In this document: one piece after another, positions 11,111 to 50,535 of the stretch
Numbering within the stretch: the stretch's first letter is position 1
Layout: each line of letters starts with the position of its first letter
NCBI GenBank assembly: GCA_030323885.1
Contig: CM059198.1
Coordinates: forward strand, 74,981,045-75,045,044
Length of the DNA stretch: 64,000 nucleotides
Origin: Branchipolynoe longqiensis
Lineage: Eukaryota; Annelida; Polychaeta; Phyllodocida; Polynoidae
Reading direction: 5' to 3'
Made by a program: the position numbers and the translations under genes
The notes under the pieces: model-generated
Database searches by the model: none
What the model saw: only the letters and a program-made list of their open reading frames with translations
Told to the model about the DNA's origin: nothing

Positions 11111-12191
11111 AGACCTGTGCACCCTCCGTATTCTTCCGTATTTGTTACAGAATCAAACACTGGATACAGAAATACGGATTTGTTTGTTTCGTTACGAAAT
11201 CACCAGTCTCAGAATATGCTATTATGTAACCTGTTCTGTAGATATTAAAAAGCATTTTTTACAATACAATATTTTAGCATTATGCGTTGCATTGTATTTG
11301 TCATAGGTTGCATTGAAAGTTTACTTGTGAATATTATGTAATAGTTTATTTTTCACAGTAAAAGTGTCACTGAAAGTCATTGAATAATACTGAAAATAGC
11401 TTTTGACAAAACTGAAAACTGCGAGATCGGGTGCACAGGTCCGAATACAATATTTCTACATTGTATTTTGCATTGTCTTTGTTATGGGATTCATGGAAAG
11501 TTTGCTTGTGAATATTTTGTAATTATTTATTTTTCACGGTAAAAGTGTTACTGAAAGTAATTCAGGAATGCTAAAAATAGCTTTGTCAATAGACCCCTTT
11601 CAATGTTTGTAAACATTCTGTATGCGCGTGCATCTTGGCTGCAGAACGAATGCACACTGCCACTGAGTTTGCCAGTATGTGCAGTAAAAAAACCTCAGTT
11701 TTATTCAAAATTAATAGAAATCCAGAACCCTAACCATATCAATTTAATATAATCTTGTTGGTAAACATGTTTTCTATGTGTATTCCAATCAGTTTCTTTC
11801 TAGGTGGTGTGGTTTTAGAGATATTTAACTTTTTCTGTATGAAGATTGCTCACTGCCATTGACAATGCATTGAGTTTGCCGGTACGCGTAGTGCAAAACG
11901 TCGATTTTTATTAAAAATGTATAGAAATCCAGAACCCTAACCGTATCAATTTAATATAATCTTTTTGGTAAACATGTTTTCTATCTGTATTCCAATCAGT
12001 TTGTTTCTAGGTGTTGTGGTTTTAGAGATATTTAACTTTTTCTGTATGAAGATTGCCCATAGCCATTGAGTTTGCAGTGTGACCGGATGTTGTCCTGCAG
12101 CCAAGCAGTGCGCACACTGACCTAAATAGCCATGCTGACGTCATACGAAATTGGTCAATACGGAAAGCTGTGAGATAGGGTGCACAAGTCT
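11111..12191. mobile_element. element G, 8-bp target duplication, carries two satellite units
   Basis: Exact 8-bp direct repeat TCAGCAGC at 11103-11110 and 12192-12199. Ends AGACCTGTGCACCC and, inverted, AGACTTGTGCACCC. Inside: two copies of a ~190-bp block (about 11270-11410 and 11460-11590; TTCACNGTAAAAGTGTNACTG) and two units of the ~0.2-kb satellite (11690-12080). An 8-bp duplication fits hAT-type transposition. Confidence 0.85.
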
Positions 12192-12321
12192 TCAGCAGCC
12201 TATACCAGGTCCCTTTACGATGGGCTTCAGCCATTACTGCTGATCCTTGTGAAATCATTTGAATTTAATCGACCTGAAGCTGGAGGCTGAGACCCCTTTA
12301 CCACCACTGCCCACCCAGGGT

Positions 12322-13268
12322 GTATTCGATTAACCAACTCGGGTCACCCGAGTAACTTTTTGGCGCATGCGCACATCGTACAAAGTCGGGTTGAATAAAC
12401 GAACACGCTTCTCCACACTCGGGGTGGAAAAAATGGTGGCTTTATCCAATACTTTATATTTCTTTTAAATAACCGATATAACTACAGCAAAATAGGATTT
12501 AAAGTGTTTTACGATTACATAGTTTAGTTATCTTTCCATTTCATTAATCTGGGTTATTTAAAAAAAAGCAAAACATTACAACCACACGTGGGACTCGTAC
12601 TGGTAGCTGTTATCCTACAGGTACCAGCACAAATGTGACGTCATCGCTCCTAGTCACCCCCAGCCAAGATGTGGGTTACGGGGGTCGGGACTTTTTTCAC
12701 ACAGCATTTGTCGACCCCACTCACAGTGTTTGATTTCAAATTCTAGCAACTCGAGTGACCCGGTGTTGCAGTTTCAGTGGCACACCAGTTTGCGAGGGAC
12801 ACATCGCTTCTGCGCATGTGTCAAAATCGAACAGCATCGTCACTACCCTTATAAATTTAATATAATGTTTTTGGTAAAGATGTTTTCTACATGTGTACCA
12901 AGCGATTTGTTTCTAGGTGGTGTGGTTTTAGAGATATTTCACTTTTGCTGTATTTTCTGTATGAAGATTGCTCACGGCCATTGACAATGCCTTGAGTTTG
13001 ATGGTATGTGCAGTGCAAAACATTAGTTTTATTCAAAATTAATAGAAATCCAGAACCCTACCCTTATCAATTTAATATAATTGTTTTGGTACACATGTTT
13101 TCTATATGTGTACCAAGGGATTTGTTTCTAGGTGGTGTGGTTGTAGAGATATTTCACTTCTTCTGTATGAAGATTTGCTTACAGCCATTGACTGCATTTG
13201 AATGGAAGTGGCCCTCGCAAACTGGTATGCCGCGGAAACTGCAACACCGGGTCGTGTTAATCGAATAC
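12322..13268. mobile_element. inverted-repeat element K with satellite units
   Basis: Outer ends GTATTCGATTAAC (12322) and GTTAATCGAATAC (13268). A second inverted pair lies further in: GACCCGGTGTTGCAGTTTC near 12760 and its reverse near 13240. Two satellite units occupy 12838-13195. No coding frame. Confidence 0.75.
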
Positions 13269-13817
13269 GGCCCCGCTGGGCCTGCCGCGTCTATGCGCAT
13301 GCGCAGTGTGTGTGTTTCTCAGTGCCAACCTGCGGTGGTCTGTCGTCGTGACGAGGTGTCCGTGTTAGACTCGATCGGCTGTAGTCGGTCACGGCCTTTT
13401 CCCGCGCTCGACTGTTTTGATTTCTTCGGCCATTGGTCTTCTAGTTTGGTTTTCTCTGCAAGGTGATGGTACACGGCTAAGATTAAAAGTAGAACTAGGA
13501 AACCGCCAGATTCACTACAGTAGGAGCTGTGCATCCAGACAGAATCAGCCATACCGCAGTCGTATGCTCTTTTGGCAGACATTTCTGTGCTCGATTTCTA
13601 CATGTTTGAAATGTAATTTTTTTGGTCAGATATATTTAACCACTGTATGACCTCCCCCCCCCCCCAAATGGCTGATGTTTACTTTTTATGTTGGGGGGTC
13701 GTTAAAAAAACAAACAAACCAAAAACCAAGACATTGTAATGGACACAACTGACACGTGATCAAGGTAACTCACTTCTCACCGTAAAATCACTCACGTACT
13801 CGACTCACTTGCTCATC
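13269..13817. other. no recognisable gene
   Basis: Higher-GC stretch up to about 13560 with overlapping frames on both strands and no domain; C-run at 13653-13665. It might be a diverged repeat. Confidence 0.4.
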
Positions 13818-14226
13818 TAGATAAAAGATTCACCCGGTACTTGTAGTACACGGGTGAACGACAATGTAGTGTAAATACAGGGGAAAATAGCTTTAGTATG
13901 GAACAGGAATTACGATGCCTGACTCCAGTGTCAAATGGTTACTTATATCGGCACAGAGTTGGTGAAATGGGAGAGAATGCAAAAAGACAAGATGGCGGCC
14001 ATAGAATGCCGTCGATTTCATCTTATTAAACCAGATGTTTTATTATATTTTTCAACTCAAAGGTAGCGGGGAAATATGAAGACATATACAAAGAATAAAT
14101 GTTGCTTCTTAGATTGTGAAATTAGTCTTAGACAAGACTGATTTCATTAACCCGATTTTTCGACCATTTTTATATAAGGCTGGTCTTCACCTGTGTACTG
14201 CGGGTACCAGGTGAATCCTTTATCTA
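13818..14226 (+). mobile_element. inverted-repeat element N, copy 1
   Basis: Ends TAGATAAAAGATTCACCCGG and GGTGAATCCTTTATCTA, with a second inner inverted pair around GTACACGGGTGAA. Three copies in the window (13818, 16505, 32546), all the same orientation. Each carries CAAGATGGCGGCC or a variant, a match to the YY1 site core. Borders fit a TA target. Confidence 0.85.
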
Positions 14227-14340
14227 TTGCTCATCTCACTTAGTCACTAACTCACGCTCACTGACTCATTCACTGACTGACTCACTGACTGACTCATTTG
14301 CTCACCAATTCGCTCATTCACTCTATCAATCAATGCATTA
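14227..14340. repeat. degenerate CTCACTGA tandem repeat
   Basis: CTCA/CTGA-based simple repeat between element N and unassigned sequence. Confidence 0.6.
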
Positions 14341-14428
14341 AGCAAAACATCCAAATTATCTATGTGTTACAATGGTTGTATAAAAGAAACTAGGTGGCAG
14401 CACATGACTGTGAATTCTAAACAACCAT

Positions 14429-14782
14429 CATGTTACAGTCCTGACATAGCTTGTTTGTTGGGGCTTTACATCATAGCAACATGTAAGGTCATATCAGGAC
14501 GAGTACAGACTTGTGACAGTGTACACTCATGGCAACTTTATAGTGCTGCCTCACTAAGAGACTATATCACTGTCAGCATGACCCAATATTCCACCCAGTC
14601 ACATGATCCTTACACTGAGCTAACCAGTCCTTGCCATATCCTAGGAATGCCAACTGCCAGGGTAGGAAGCGATAAGTATCAATATTGTAAGTCATTGGTT
14701 TGCCTCGACCGGGAACCGAATTCCTGACGTTCCACACGGGAAGCCTGCGCTCTTACTGATTCGGCCACTGCATCCAGTCAAC
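14429..14782 (-). repeat. SINE-1, nearly full length (inverted)
   Basis: Reads from the tail (CATAGCAACATGTAAGGTCA) through AGTGCTGCC..., CAATATTGTAAGTCATTGGT to the tRNA-like head (GATTCGGCCACTGCATCCAG). The B box is GGGAACCGAATTCC-like, degenerate. Confidence 0.85.
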
Positions 14783-14799
14783 CATTGAAGGTGTTTCGC

Positions 14800-15163
14800 T
14801 TAAAGCTGCATAGTCCGATGAAGCTTCAACATTTCTAAACCAAAATACTTATATAGATAGATTTGACTCTACATATCTAACTTAGATATTAATGCAATTA
14901 TTAAGCATGTGTTGCCACATAGAAGTGAACACTGAGACAATTTAATAGAACCTGTTATTGCTGAAGCCTATGGTATCAGAGTTTTGGCGTGCCTGCCAAA
15001 ACTAATTTGACATGTTTGAATTTCAAATATCTCAAAACTTAGTCATTTAAAATAAAATTTACTTCAAGGTAAAATAAGGTAGATTACAACACTCAATTTA
15101 ATATACTTATCTCAGAAAAATTACCCCACACTCAAATCCATCAGACTATGCAACTTTAAGACC
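14800..15163 (+). mobile_element. R1 element, full length
   Basis: From TTAAAGCTGCATAGTCCGAT to ATCAGACTATGCAACTTTAA, TTAA at both borders. Confidence 0.9.
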
Positions 15164-15173
15164 ACAACTGGTA

Positions 15174-15445
15174 TTCTCTGTGGCGGAGTGGTTAGAGTGT
15201 CTGACTTTTTTCTAGGTCAGACTCCTAATCGGCGGTTCGATTCCCCGTGCCCCCAGCTCTGCCAATTTGGATTTCCACCGCTGTGTATAACTTACAGCGT
15301 CATCATGTCTATGTGGTGTGGGAGGTTAAAAATCCCTTGGGTCGGTAAAAGTGTAGGCTCGGGCTTTCTATCGACCAGCAGTGGAATGAGGAAGACCAGT
15401 CGTCTATGACTGAAATTTCCCCTGCTTAAACAACTAATGGACCAA
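15174..15445 (+). repeat. SINE-2, full length
   Basis: tRNA-like head TGTGGCGGAGTGGTTAGAGT with B box CGGTTCGATTCCCC, body GCCAATTTGGATTTCCACCG ... CCCTTGGGTCGGTAAAAGTG, tail ATTTCCCCTGCTTAAACAAC. It ends about 20 bp from the exon I donor. Confidence 0.9.
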
Positions 15446-15465
15446 AAAAAACAAAAAAAACTCAC

Positions 15466-42852
<27,387 letters not shown>

Positions 42853-42949
42853 CTAAAAGTTGGCGAAGCAAAAAAAGGGGAAAACAAAACATTCGGTCAG
42901 GTTCAATTGTAGCGTTTGATCGCGTGACGGTATGACTGTGTAGTTTGGT

Positions 42950-43320
42950 CAAATACCCTATAATACTAAGACGGCTCACTCAGCCTGTATTGTGTAATCA
43001 AAATGATCAAGCCCACCTCTTGGTGCACTGGCTGTTCTCTTGGTTAAACAGGTGCTATATTATATGTATAAATGTATATATGAATGTGAAAGATGTGTGA
43101 TGATGGCAATGCTGATGATGATGGGTATTTGTTCATAGCAATTTCATATTGATGTGTATTCATACTTACCTATCTCATGTATAATATAATTGTATGTGTT
43201 TACATGTGAAACACTAACCAGCAGCCGGGCTGATCAAACCCACCACAAGGTGACACTGCGAAATTTACATTACCATAGGAGAGATAGGGAGTGAGCCGTC
43301 TTAGTATTATAGGGTCTTTG
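42950..43320. mobile_element. inverted-repeat element O, copy 3
   Basis: GTTTGGT (42943-42949) and GTTTGGA (43321-43327) flank it: 6 of 7 identical. Ends CAAATACCCTATAATACT / CAAAGACCCTATAATACT. Confidence 0.9.
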
Positions 43321-43349
43321 GTTTGGAGTAACTGTCACTGGAAGAGAGC

Positions 43350-43680
43350 AGTTGGTCTTATGCACTATTAGTCAGGAACAAGTGTTGGTAATAAGTAATA
43401 GAACAGTTTGAATTGTGCGTTGTTTGTCAGGAACAAGTGTTAGTAATAATAGAACAGTTTGAATTATGCACTGTTTGTCTGGAACAACTGTTGGTGTAAG
43501 AGAGCAGTTGGTGTTATGCACCATTTTAGTCATGAAGAAAAATTGGTAATAATAGAACAGCTTAAATTATGCATTTTTAGCCAGGAACAAGTTTTGGTAA
43601 TAATAGAACAGTTTCGACTATGCATTATTAGTCAAGAACAAGGGTTGGTGTAAGAGAGCAGTTGGCATTATTAATAATGA
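43350..43680. repeat. ~60-bp tandem repeat
   Basis: GGAACAAGTGTTGGTAATAA, TAGAACAGTTTGAATTATGC units, about five. Confidence 0.88.
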
Positions 43681-43737
43681 ATAATCATCCATTTAATTTT
43701 GTCACTGGATACTTTCTTTAAATAGAAGCTGATTGAT

Positions 43738-44112
43738 CATCCTCACTACATGTAGTGTGCCCTGATGGTGGGGTCTCCAAATTGGCTTGAGCATACACCT
43801 CAAACACTAATCAAATTTAATCTAAACAGAGCAACCTCACCACATGTAGTGTGCCCTGATGGTGGGGTCTTCTACTTGGCTTGAGCATACACCTCAAACA
43901 CTCATCAAATTTAATCTAAACAGAGCAACCTCACCACATGTAGTGTGCCCTGATGGTGGGGTCTTCTACTTGGCCTGAGCATACAGCTCAAACACTCTAA
44001 TCAAATTTAATCTAAACAGAGATCCTCACCACATGTAGTGTGCCCTGATGGTGGGGTTTCCGACTTGGCTTGAGCATACAGCTCAAACACTAATCAAATC
44101 TAATCTAAGAAT
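43738..44112. repeat. ~95-bp tandem repeat, four copies
   Basis: CTCACCACATGTAGTGTGCC, CTGATGGTGGGGTCT, CTTGAGCATACACCTCAAAC and TCAAATTTAATCTAAACAGA recur at near-constant spacing with little divergence. Confidence 0.93.
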
Positions 44113-44326
44113 GGAGTGACCACATCTACAGTAAGCTATAGTAGTGCTGTGTTGCTAACTAGCTGCTTTTTCCAATTGATTTTGCTCTGGCCTATGCTAA
44201 CCCATATTATAATTAAAATAGGCATATTCGTGCTTTATCAATCTAACCATGAGTGTATTTTATACACAGAAGCCAGGGTGAGAGGGATATAAAACATTGG
44301 CAATTATTAGGTACCCGTATTAATAC

Positions 44327-44876
44327 CCCAGTCACATGAGAGCCAGCGTTCGCCGCCAAGCTCCTTACGCTCAAAAGGACGCAACCCTCCCAGCGTCCCA
44401 TTCGAGACGTTGATTCAAATACGTGGTCAGCGCCAGGTCGGTGCCATGGCGGCACCAGGTCGGCACCACTTTGGCGCCATGGCGGGGCCGGATCGCAGCC
44501 AGGGGCGCCGGGCCGTCGCCGCATCAGTGCCAGGGCGGCGCCAGGTTGGCGCCGCGGCATTGCATATTTTGGCGCCGCTAGGTCAGCACCAGGTCGGCGC
44601 CAACTCACCAACCAAGGGGTCAGCAACCTGGCGGTGCCAGGGCGGCGCCAGGTCGCCAACCACTTTTTAATGGCGCCAACCAAACTGGACGCAAGGAGGT
44701 TGCAAGCGCAGCACTTGCAACCTCCTTGCATCCAAAATTTCCGAAATGGACGCCGGGAGGTTGGCGTCCTCGTGGCGCCAGCACTTAAGGAGGGCATAAG
44801 GAGGGCGCAATGAAGATGTTTTGATGTTGCGAATCGATCGTAAGCAAACGCAAACCTCGTGTGACTGGGGTATTAC
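44327..44876 (+). mobile_element. element C, copy 2 (GGCGCC-filled)
   Basis: Ends ATACCCCAGTCACATGAG and CTCGTGTGACTGGGGTAT. GC-rich core packed with GGCGCC and GGTCGGC; opposite orientation to copy 1. The 184-codon minus frame follows from base composition and is not kept in copy 1. Confidence 0.85.
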
Positions 44877-45440
44877 ACAGTAACATTTAAATCAATCAAT
44901 CAATAAGATACAGCTATATTCAGAATACAAATATATCTGGTAAGTAATAAATTGCTATGCTAATATAGCACATACAAATTATATACATGCACTATAGGTG
45001 TGGCAATGCTTAGCATGCACATTATATGATGACAGCTGAGCATGCAAACATTGAATATCTAGTAGCAAAGGAAGCACGAACAGGGGAATCTAACTACAAT
45101 ATAGCTCTTGTTAGCAATTGGAAATTCGGATGAATTATAAACAGCCTTGTGCATGACAGCATTCAAAGCAATGCACACATCTAGAAAGGAAATTGTATCA
45201 AGCTGCAGTTTCTCTCTCAGATTAAAAATACAACTAAATCAGCTGTAAAGAACTCGATTGAAATCAGCTTTATCTGGAAAACCCCCGTGAATTCATCACA
45301 ACTTGCCCCAAAGCACCAGGGTAAGTAGACTCATATGGGATTCCTTGTTAACAATTTTTTTATCGATGATGATCACTATGAAGTTCACACGGGGGAAAGT
45401 TTCACGCATGCCCAACAGTGACGTCACAAAATAAAGATAA
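44877..45440. other. no recognisable feature
   Basis: AT-rich, nothing recognised. Confidence 0.5.
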
Positions 45441-45444
45441 GAGT

Positions 45445-45895
45445 CTCAGTAGGAGAGTAACTGTTACTGTAATACTTACTATAGCTGTCACCGTAACTGA
45501 TCTTGCTATTTCTATAACTATTACTGTCACTGTGACTGTTACTCTAACTGTTACTTTAACTATTGTTTTAACTGTAACTGCTATTGCTATATCTATTGCT
45601 GTAACTTTTACTGTAACTAACTGTGACTTTTACTCTAACTGTTACTTTAACTATTGCTTTAACTGTTACTGTAACTGCTATTGCTATATCTATTGCTGTA
45701 ACTGTAACTGCTATTGCTATAACGATTACTGTAACTGTTACTGCTATTGCTATTACTGTAACTGGCGCTGTTACTGTAACTGCTACCTGCCAGTGGTATT
45801 AGGGTTTCTGTCACTCTAACAGTTACTGTAACTACCACTGCTATTTCTATTACTGTTGCTGTGACTGTAACTACTACGGTTAGTGCTATTTCTAT
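45445..45895. repeat. (ACTGTTACTGTA)n-like minisatellite
   Basis: ACTGTTACTGTAACTGCTAT and ATTGCTATATCTATTGCTGT units over about 450 bp. The Thr-Val-rich frame is a by-product. Confidence 0.92.
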
Positions 45896-46340
45896 TGTCT
45901 CCCTAATACACGAGTTGTAAATAGGGAATATCTGCTGAAAAAAAGGTGACATGGAATGGTGTAATCTTGACAATAAATATGCATACAAATATTTCAAAAA
46001 AATGATTCTTTGGTTGGGATTACATATTAAAAGCACGAAATCAGGATATTGGGGTTATTTTGCTATATTTTAGGGAGATCTCTCGCCAAATCGGGAGACT
46101 CGGACCTATAAAGAATATGTTAATGAAATGACCATGTGAAGTCTTTTTGCTTGTGTTTATTGTTTTTGTTTGTATTTCATGTCTTTATCTTGAGATTCAC
46201 AATAACAAAAAGACGAAAAAAACTAAAAAAGTTTAGATATTTAAATACATTAAAGTCTACATCCAATAAGACAAGTATTTAGAGGAAGCCACACATGCTG
46301 AGCATATCTTATCTTTGTCAGTTCAGTAAGTCTTCTACTA
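45896..46340. other. no recognisable feature
   Basis: AT-rich unassigned sequence. Confidence 0.5.
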
Positions 46341-46349
46341 TAACTACTG

Positions 46350-47292
46350 GACATGGCGGCAGAATCAGTAAGAACGCAGACTTCCCATGTGGAAGGTTGG
46401 GACAGAGCGTGTATATAAACAGATGAGAGGGACAACTCCCATACTAGACCGTGTAACAGCTGCCGACTGTGGCGCTCCAAGTGGTGGTTGTTGAACAGAT
46501 AATGACACAGCTGTCAAACTCAAGGCATTGTCAATGGCCGTGAGCAATCTTCGTACAGAAAAAGTGAAATATCTCTAAAACTACACCACATAGAAACAAA
46601 CTGTTTGGAACACATATAGAAAACATATTTAACGATGAGACTATATTAAATTCATATGGCTAGGGTTCTGTATTTCTATTAATTTTGAATAAAATACACG
46701 TTTTGCACTACACGTACGGCAAACTCAAGGCATTGTCAATGGCGGTGAGAAAAAGTGAAATATCTCTAAAACCACATGACCTAGACACAAACCGCTTGGA
46801 ACACATATAGAAAACATGTTTACCAAAAGGATTATATTAAATTGATAAGGTTAGGCTTCTGCATTTCTATTAATTTTGAATAAAAACAAATGTTTTGCAC
46901 TGCACATACCGGCAAACTCAAAGCTTGTTCAACACTAACCGCCAGGAACGCCACTGTAGCCTGTGTTACCGATTTTTGCGGGAGTTGTCCCTCTCATCTG
47001 TTTATATACACGCTCTCTGGTTGGGATTTCAAATTCTGGCCGAGTCAAACCAATGACCTACAAAATTGATACTTGTCACTACCTAGCCTGGCATTCGCCG
47101 TTACTAGGATAGGGCAAGGAGTTGTTAGCTCAGTATCAGGATAATGTGACTGAGTGGGAAATCGGGTTATGGTGTCAGTAGCCTGGTCTCAGAGTGGGGC
47201 AGCACTATAAAGTCACCATGAGTGTGCACTGTCACAAGTTTGTGCTGCTATGATTTTAGGTGTTGCCAGGACGCAAAGCTACAACAAACAAG
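46350..47292 (+). repeat. SINE-1 interrupted by element J
   Basis: Head remnant GACATGGCGGCAGAATCAGT ... GGAAGGTTGGGA before J; body TTCAAATTCTGGCCGAGTCA and tail after it. Joining at GTTGGGA restores the SINE. Confidence 0.85.
46403..47019. mobile_element. inverted-repeat element J, 7-bp target duplication, two satellite units
   Basis: GTTGGGA at 46396-46402 and 47020-47026. Ends CAGAGCGTGTATATAAACAG, inverted end with a 2-bp difference, followed on both sides by ATGAGAGGGACAACTCCC. Two ~0.2-kb satellite units at 46510-46920. Confidence 0.92.
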
Positions 47293-47835
47293 CATTTACT
47301 ATGATGTTATTCGGCTACAAAACATGCAAATATGGACACATGAATAATAGAGTAGGTGTTTTTATAGCCATAAATGAGTTAATTAGTTAGTACTATCATG
47401 ATAGTAAAAAGAAAGGGCCTTGGTAAGCACAATCATGAAGATAAAAAACATTATTATTTAAAAGACCTATCAAGGTTTGGGCTGTTTTACTTCTTTGCAA
47501 ATAATGATAATGTTGAACCACCATTTTGTATCAAATACCATTGGCTCTCCTCCAAAAGCCACAATATAAGCAAGCTTTGCAGCTACAAGCTTAAGCAGTG
47601 TGCGTGTAATATATCTACTTATAGAACACCCGTTCTTTAATGCCTAATAATCAAGGCTTTAAAGAGATGAATTACAAGCGTAAGTCCAAGCTATGTGCAG
47701 TTGCAGCAGTGTCAGCTATTCAATAAGCGCAGTGTCCATTCCATAAATGCTAATCGCGTCTATACACATTGACACACACAGTGTGGAGTGACTGAGCTTC
47801 ATGAGTTAGACACCACAAAGAAGAGTAGCGTCCAT
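47293..47835. other. no recognisable feature
   Basis: The 80-codon frame at 47398 has no recognised domain. Confidence 0.5.
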
Positions 47836-47839
47836 CAGT

Positions 47840-48210
47840 CAATGGATAACCGCGATTGGTATTCATGAGGCAGTGTCTGGTTTTGAGGTGTCTACACACA
47901 GCGCGGCCTGGGGACCAGACTAATATTCACACACACCTCACAATCTATGATAGTCTACACATAACACGGCATGGGGACCAACTAATTTTCACACACATGT
48001 ACACACACATGTCACAGCCAATAGCAAACGGTTGATAATAGTGTAGGCCTACACTTGACATTGGCTTGGGGACCAGCCTAGTAATGCTCAGACACCCGTC
48101 ACAGCCTATGATAGTCTACATATAACGTGGCATGGGGACCAGACTAATAGTCACATACATAACAGCCTGTGGAAGAGGGTTCATCATAGTCTACACACGA
48201 CTTGGATTGT
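47840..48210. repeat. degenerate ~100-bp tandem repeat
   Basis: GGCATGGGGACCAGACTAAT, CACAGCCTATGATAGTCTAC units, four to five, with variable internal AC-rich parts. Confidence 0.75.
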
Positions 48211-48224
48211 TTGAATGTAAATAT

Positions 48225-48745
48225 AAATGATAAATATAAATGAAAAGGCAGAAGCTCAAAACCATTGGGCTGTATCTCAAATATAAACATAAAATATAAA
48301 ACATATAAATAAAAAGGCAGAAACTCAAGACCATTGCACTGTACATATATAGAATATAAATATAAAATAAAATAATAAAATAAATATAAAATTAACTTAA
48401 ATATTTAAAAAATGAGATATGTATATATATATATAAATTACAAATATAAATATTTTTAAGCAGAACGCCAACCATTAGACTATATATGTATAATTCTTTT
48501 TGTAATTAAAAAAGATATAAATTACAAATATAAAATATAATTTAAAAAAAGGAGAAACTCAAAAGCACTGGACTGTGTATCATGAATATAAGCATACAAT
48601 TTAAAATTTTAAAAATACAAATAAAAGGGCATACACTCAAAAGCACTGGACTGTGTATCATGAATATAAGCATAAAATATAAATGTTAAAAAATACAAAT
48701 AAAAGGGCATAAACTCGAAAGCACTGGACTGTGTATGTTGACTCT
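48225..48745. repeat. AT-rich ~70-100-bp tandem repeat
   Basis: AGAAACTCAAAAGCACTGGA, CTGTGTATCATGAATATAAG units separated by TAAAATATAAA-rich spacers; last units most alike. Confidence 0.85.
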
Positions 48746-49084
48746 AATCTGGCGCCGCCACGAAGCAGTGTGTAGGCCTCTTAAGCACAGCATAGCAACT
48801 GACTACAGCGAATTAACCAGCATTAAGCCTAGCTGACGCGGGGGGCGGGCCCCCCGGCCAGGCCTTCTTAGGCCGGGCTGCAACTAACCTCGGAGTGTAC
48901 GAGGCCCGTTTTGTTTTTGGCTGTCTTGTTACTAACTAGGTTGAATGAAGAGGAGAGCTTGTTGTCAGATGTCACCCTCTGTGAGTGGGTCCTGTGGAGA
49001 TGCTGGGGGCTCTGCGTCAAATGGGAAAGGTCCATTAGTCAGTTTAGTAGTCACTGGAGGAGGTGGTATATAATCAATCAAATT
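48746..49084. other. no gene; GC-rich hairpin
   Basis: Unassigned. At 48838-48885 GGGGGGCGGGCCCCCCGGCC and AGGCC...GGCC segments can fold into a GC-rich hairpin. Confidence 0.5.
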
Positions 49085-49425
49085 GATTTATAAAAAGAAT
49101 AACATGAATAAAATCAATAAGATGAATAAAATGAATTAGATGAATTAGATGAATAAAATGAATTAGATGAATAAAATGAATTAGATGAATGAATGAATTA
49201 GATGAATTAGATGAATTAGATGAATAAAATGAATTAGATGAATAAAATGAATTAGATGAATAAAATGAATTAGTTGAATTAGATGAATAATGTGAATATG
49301 ATGACTAATATGAATGAGATGAATTAGATGAATAAAATGAATTAGATGAATAATGTGAATATGATGACTAATATGAATGAGATGAATAAAATGAATAACA
49401 TGAATAAGATATATAAGAGAAATGA
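49085..49425. repeat. (GAATTAGATGAATAAAAT)n minisatellite
   Basis: ATGAATTAGATGAATAAA units with an inner duplicated block around TAATGTGAATATGATGACTA. Confidence 0.93.
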
Positions 49426-49809
49426 AAGAAAGACATTAAATCGAAGCGGAGTAGTTGTTCAAAGATTCAACAGAATCGATTCTTTTCTTTTATGTGATAT
49501 TAATATGGACAAGGAGATTGGGATCTGAAATGAAGAATTTGGATTGAATATTCGTGAATACCCCCCTCCCCCTCCCCCACCAAGCTCAGACTGATACATG
49601 CTGTCGGGAGTGGTTGGTTAGGTTGGTGTGCGGTGGTGGCGCCACCATGCGGAGTTGGGGAGAGATGGTGAGCCAGATACAGGTAACACAGGTAATTATG
49701 GGGCAAGACGCAGACAACTTTCCATATTTATATTCCTATAATTCTCGCACATCACATATATATTTATAAATATTCAAATCAATTCTTTAGAATATAGAAA
49801 TGAATATCT

Positions 49810-50090
49810 TCATGCTAACCGTTACACTACCTAGGCTCCCTGACGCAATGACTCTATCCATGCCTACCTGTCTATGTGGTTCCTTGCCTGAGAGAGGTCA
49901 GTGCAGACTACTACACCTGTCCCCATGGAATTTTAAGTCTTTTAAATGGTTTTTGCATTCATAGGTTGTTTAATGTTTACAATTACATACATAAAGTCAA
50001 TGCACTTACATACATACACAGGAAAACACATAGTAGTCTAGTACATAAATATTGAGATGTAATTGACAGAATTGAGGGTGATGTTGATAT
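49810..50090 (-). repeat. SINE-3 (inverted)
   Basis: Head ACACTACCTAGGCTCCC, then TGTCTATGTGGTTCCTTGCC, GAGGTCAGTGCAGACTACTA, CATGGAATTTTAAGTC. Confidence 0.85.
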
Positions 50091-50284
50091 GCTTTTAACT
50101 TTTATTTTTCTATTTATTATTTCTATGGTATAAGCAATGTATCTGTGTTATTTTTAAATGGGGAAAGCACCTCATAAGTATTGTACTTCTGCTTTCTCCT
50201 TTTTCAAGTGAAAAAATTACTGATATAAATATCAACTTGTGTGTACATTGATCATGTGGAAATAAATATATTATTATAGGGTAG

Positions 50285-50535
50285 CTCCACCAACCATAGA
50301 GTACATAGCTTGTACCGGATCCTGGTCACAACACCAGTGTCATGGGGGTAAAGAAAATGGGAAATATTGCACCTAGAGGTAGATTCAAACCCACACTTCT
50401 CCCCATTCAGGGACTAGGTTGCTAACCTTTTCACCACCTAGGTTCCCTGAAGCCACCCCCCTATCCACATCCGCCTGTCTATGTGGTTCCTTGCCTGAGA
50501 AGTCAGAGGAGGTCAACACAGGCTACCACAATAAT
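50285..50535 (-). repeat. SINE-3 (inverted)
   Basis: TAGCTTGTACCGGATCCTGG ... AATGGGAAATATTGCACCTA ... CACCTAGGTTCCCTG. Confidence 0.88.

Larger units (their letters stand above)
10048..12217 (-). mobile_element. element B, copy 2, carrying nested elements C and G
   Basis: Left end TTAAAGTCTGCGATTACCTG and AACAAACGAATCC; right end TCAGCAGCCTATACCAGGTC with a degenerate TTTA. B-family interior at 10634-11110 is the inverse of 3196-3740. Element C (10126-10633) and element G (11111-12191) are inserted within. (C)n and (CA)n runs at 11000-11030. Confidence 0.75.

Noticed and set aside
15174..15250. Possible tRNA gene (A and B boxes)
   Set aside because: Part of SINE-2: no closing acceptor stem and the same head recurs in other copies. 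The same applies to the tRNA-like heads at 54622, 61339 and 63517.
44243..44797. 184-codon Arg/Pro-rich frame on the minus strand
   Set aside because: Lies wholly in element C; the frame is not kept in the other copy and follows from GGCGCC repetition.
45418..46036. Long open frames rich in Thr-Val or Ser-Tyr-Asn
   Set aside because: They run through a simple repeat read in two strands; no start context, domain or splice support.
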